Shown here piece by piece: positions 62,377 through 64,000 of a stretch of 64,000 nt of DNA. The translations under genes were made by a program, and so were the position numbers. The stretch is from NCBI GenBank assembly GCA_937129145.1, contig CAKZMU010000008.1:90333-154332 (forward strand), read 5' to 3'. Source of the stretch: an uncultured Lacinutrix sp. (GTDB lineage Bacteria; Bacteroidota; Bacteroidia; Flavobacteriales; Flavobacteriaceae). Each line of letters begins with the position of its first letter. The stretch's first letter is position 1. Below the pieces are notes generated by a model, which saw only the letters and a list, made by a program, of their open reading frames with translations, was not told the DNA's origin and did no database searches.

Positions 62377-62661
62377 ATGGACGGGTTAAGTCAATTTGCA
62401 CCTTTTATACTCATGTTTGCTGTAGTGTATTTCTTTATGATTGCACCACAAATGAAACGTGCTAAACAAGAAAAAAAGTTTGCTGCAGACCTTAAACGAG
62501 GCGATAGAGTTATTACCAAAAGCGGAATGCATGGTAAAGTTATAGAACTAAACGAAAAAGATAGTTCTTGTGTTATCGAAACCTCGGCAGGTAAAATTAA
62601 ATTTGAACGTTCGGCCATTTCCATGGAAATGAGTAGGAAACTCAATTTACCAGCAAAATAA
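62377..62661 (+). CDS. yajC: Preprotein translocase accessory subunit YajC
   Basis: YajC associates with SecDF in the inner membrane. The 94-residue protein has one N-terminal membrane segment (FILMFAVVYFFMIAPQMKRAKQEKK-type start, cited in part) with the family motif P-Q-x-K-R, then DLKRGDRVITKSGMHGKV and IKFERSAIS. Length is normal. It follows the DUF1573 gene by 15 bases, the usual flavobacterial order, and ends in a strong terminator. Confidence 0.94.
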   Translation: MDGLSQFAPFILMFAVVYFFMIAPQMKRAKQEKKFAADLKRGDRVITKSGMHGKVIELNEKDSSCVIETSAGKIKFERSAISMEMSRKLNLPAK

Positions 62662-62668
62662 TATATCT

Positions 62669-62696
62669 AAAAGCAGCTCATTGAGCTGCTTTTTTT
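62669..62696. terminator. Strong bidirectional terminator between yajC and the convergent fusion gene
   Basis: AAAAGCAGCTC (62669-62679) pairs perfectly with GAGCTGCTTTT (62683-62693) around a three-base loop, followed by T. The A-run on the other side lets it serve the minus-strand gene that stops at 62699. Confidence 0.82.
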
Positions 62697-62698
62697 AT

Positions 62699-63973
62699 CT
62701 AACAATTTTTGTACTTATCATGCAAGCCAGCACCTTGCAATATCATTGGTGTTATTTTTTCCAATCGGCTTAGTTTTGTAGCGTCTCTTTTTGCTGTGGC
62801 TATATGCTCGCAATATTCACGTTGTTTAGAAGGCGATAATCCATTAAAACTAGTGTGTAGTTCTTTGTTTTTATCTAACGCTGTTTGCAATTCTGGAGGA
62901 ATAACAGTTTCTTTTTTACTTCGGTCGGGTTTTATTTCTTTTCCAGCTTTTTGATTGTCTATAGCTTCTTTTACATATTGTAATACAATGTTTTTATCTA
63001 TGTTATCAATACTAGTAAATTTCATTTGGCGCATAGCTTTAGTTTTACCTTCTTGAGCATTTTCTAATAAATTATGAGCATCTTTTAGAAACACACCATT
63101 AAAAAACCAAATACCAAAATGATTTTTAAAAGCACCCAAACCTAAAACATTTTTACCATTAATAGTATAAACCGGTGCGCTCCATTTAACCGTTTCAATA
63201 AGTTCGGTAGAGGTTATAATTTTACGTAAAAGAATAGTTCCATTCTTTCTTTGATATGGAATTAAACCGCTTCTTAGGGTTTCTTGATTTGCTGGAACAC
63301 ATTCATAGTTTTTAAAATCTGGGTGTTTGGGTGGCCCATCAAAAGTCTTTCGGGCTATCAATATCGAGTCGGCATTAACTTTACTATACCAGGCGGTATC
63401 ATTCGTGCTTGGCGCACAGTTCGTATGTGCATGTAATGTCTCTATTCCGACATACCTAGCTAAAGCGCTCATTCCATCAGAAAAGAAGCGATAACAATCC
63501 ACTGGATACCTGTGTTCTCTAAACCCATTTGGCGCAATTAGGCATAAGAGACCATCTTTTTTGAGTACTCTTGTCATTTCCTCCATTGTTTTCCAGAAAA
63601 ATTCAATGTGCTCAAATGCTTGTCCAGATATTACTATATCAAAGCTATCTGATTCGATTGCATCCCAATCGTATGGATTCTTGAGAGCAATATCAACGTT
63701 GGGCCCTTCTTCCATATCCAATCCTGTGTAGTGGTACTTAGATTCATCGAAAAGATGCCTATAAGAGCCATTTACATCATAACTACCTACATCAAGAAGC
63801 CGCACTTCATCCTTGCTTATTTTTGAGGCGTAATTATCTACAAACCATTGCATGCGTAGGATAGAGCTTTTATGCATATTACAAACCTCAGCAACCCCGA
63901 CCAACCGCTTGGCTTGGGGCAATGGTGACACGTACAACGAGGTACTTTTCCGTTTTACTATGCGCTCAGCCAC
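62699..63973 (-). CDS. Methyltransferase joined to a YdeI-type (DUF1801/OmdA) protein; probable chimeric gene
   Basis: The frame encodes 424 residues from a GTG at 63973. Residues 1-about 240 are a class I SAM methyltransferase: VRLLDVGSYDVNGSYRHLF (motif I), FDIVISGQAFEHIEFFWKTM and LKKDGLLCLIAPNG, a type found in glycan loci. Residues about 243-424 are a YdeI family protein: LRKIITSTELIETVKWSAPVY, FKNHFGIWFFNGVFLKD and the C-terminal helical part ELQTALDKNKELH. The YdeI part seems to lack about the first 15 residues of its family. Hand counts of 60-base lines give 37-50% G+C in the methyltransferase part and 25-32% in the YdeI part, with the break near 63250. Confidence 0.78.
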   Translation of the reverse strand: MAERIVKRKSTSLYVSPLPQAKRLVGVAEVCNMHKSSILRMQWFVDNYASKISKDEVRLLDVGSYDVNGSYRHLFDESKYHYTGLDMEEGPNVDIALKNPYDWDAIESDSFDIVISGQAFEHIEFFWKTMEEMTRVLKKDGLLCLIAPNGFREHRYPVDCYRFFSDGMSALARYVGIETLHAHTNCAPSTNDTAWYSKVNADSILIARKTFDGPPKHPDFKNYECVPANQETLRSGLIPYQRKNGTILLRKIITSTELIETVKWSAPVYTINGKNVLGLGAFKNHFGIWFFNGVFLKDAHNLLENAQEGKTKAMRQMKFTSIDNIDKNIVLQYVKEAIDNQKAGKEIKPDRSKKETVIPPELQTALDKNKELHTSFNGLSPSKQREYCEHIATAKRDATKLSRLEKITPMILQGAGLHDKYKNC

Positions 63974-64000
63974 ATTTCAAAAAATGCGCCAGCTCCAACT

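Noticed and set aside
1..64000. CRISPR arrays, tRNA or rRNA genes and known riboswitches
   Set aside because: No spaced direct repeats, cloverleaf sequences or conserved riboswitch cores were found by eye in the gaps, all of which are shorter than 190 bases.

Overview
This 64 kb window is AT-rich (about one third G+C by hand counts of sample lines) and comes from a Bacteroidota chromosome, most probably a marine member of the Flavobacteriaceae. The signs are flavobacterial promoters of the TTG-N19/20-TAnnTTTG type, near absence of Shine-Dalgarno sites, TTG start codons, a PorV-like outer-membrane protein, a DUF4105 (Lnb-type) protein, a PUR-family DUF3276 protein, a cyclophilin-FKBP fusion, and the nusB-DUF1573-yajC order. 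No rRNA, tRNA, CRISPR array, prophage or insertion sequence was seen. No gene-free stretch exceeds 300 bases; the largest gap is 187 bases (48248-48434).

Layout. 1-5514 (minus strand): the 5' part of secA, a small DUF2795-type protein, a PduO-type cobalamin adenosyltransferase, a small membrane protein, an O-methyltransferase and an ABC-F ATPase. 5619-40915 (plus strand): one long surface-polysaccharide locus of 32 genes, almost all overlapping or a few bases apart. 40917-43156 (minus): Lnb-like protein and PorV-like barrel. 43280-45209 (plus): phosphatidylserine synthase, DUF808 and a small membrane protein. 45229-48247 (minus): lptB, an AhpD-like protein, tatC and kpsF. 48435-62661: recQ, a fused peptidyl-prolyl isomerase, two tandem secreted paralogues resembling bare type IX sorting domains, small-molecule enzymes, a bile-acid-type symporter, an acyltransferase, an ABC exporter, an amino-acid dehydrogenase, nusB, DUF1573 and yajC. 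62699-63973 (minus): a methyltransferase joined in frame to a YdeI-type protein, with a jump in base composition at the join.

How the polysaccharide locus appears to work. Wza-like and Wzc-like proteins form the outer-membrane and co-polymerase/kinase parts. Two phosphoglycosyl transferases, one at each end of the locus, can start lipid-linked glycans. TviB/TviC-like enzymes predict a UDP-HexNAc uronic acid (probably GalNAcA). NeuA, NeuB and NeuC predict a CMP-activated sialic-acid-type nonulosonate. A WecE-type aminotransferase and a formyltransferase-like protein predict a modified 4-amino-4,6-dideoxy sugar. About a dozen known or probable glycosyltransferases, an FkbM methyltransferase, a NodB deacetylase and a GNAT acyltransferase build and decorate the chain. 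A Wzm/Wzt ABC transporter exports it. Wzt has a C-terminal extension of the kind that reads a chain-end modification, and the next gene is an unusual 771-residue protein that looks like a nucleotidyltransferase, an NDK-like fold and a protein-kinase-like domain in one chain. By position and domain content it is a candidate non-reducing-end capping (chain-length) enzyme, analogous to WbdD of E. coli O9a but built differently. I regard this as the most interesting item here.
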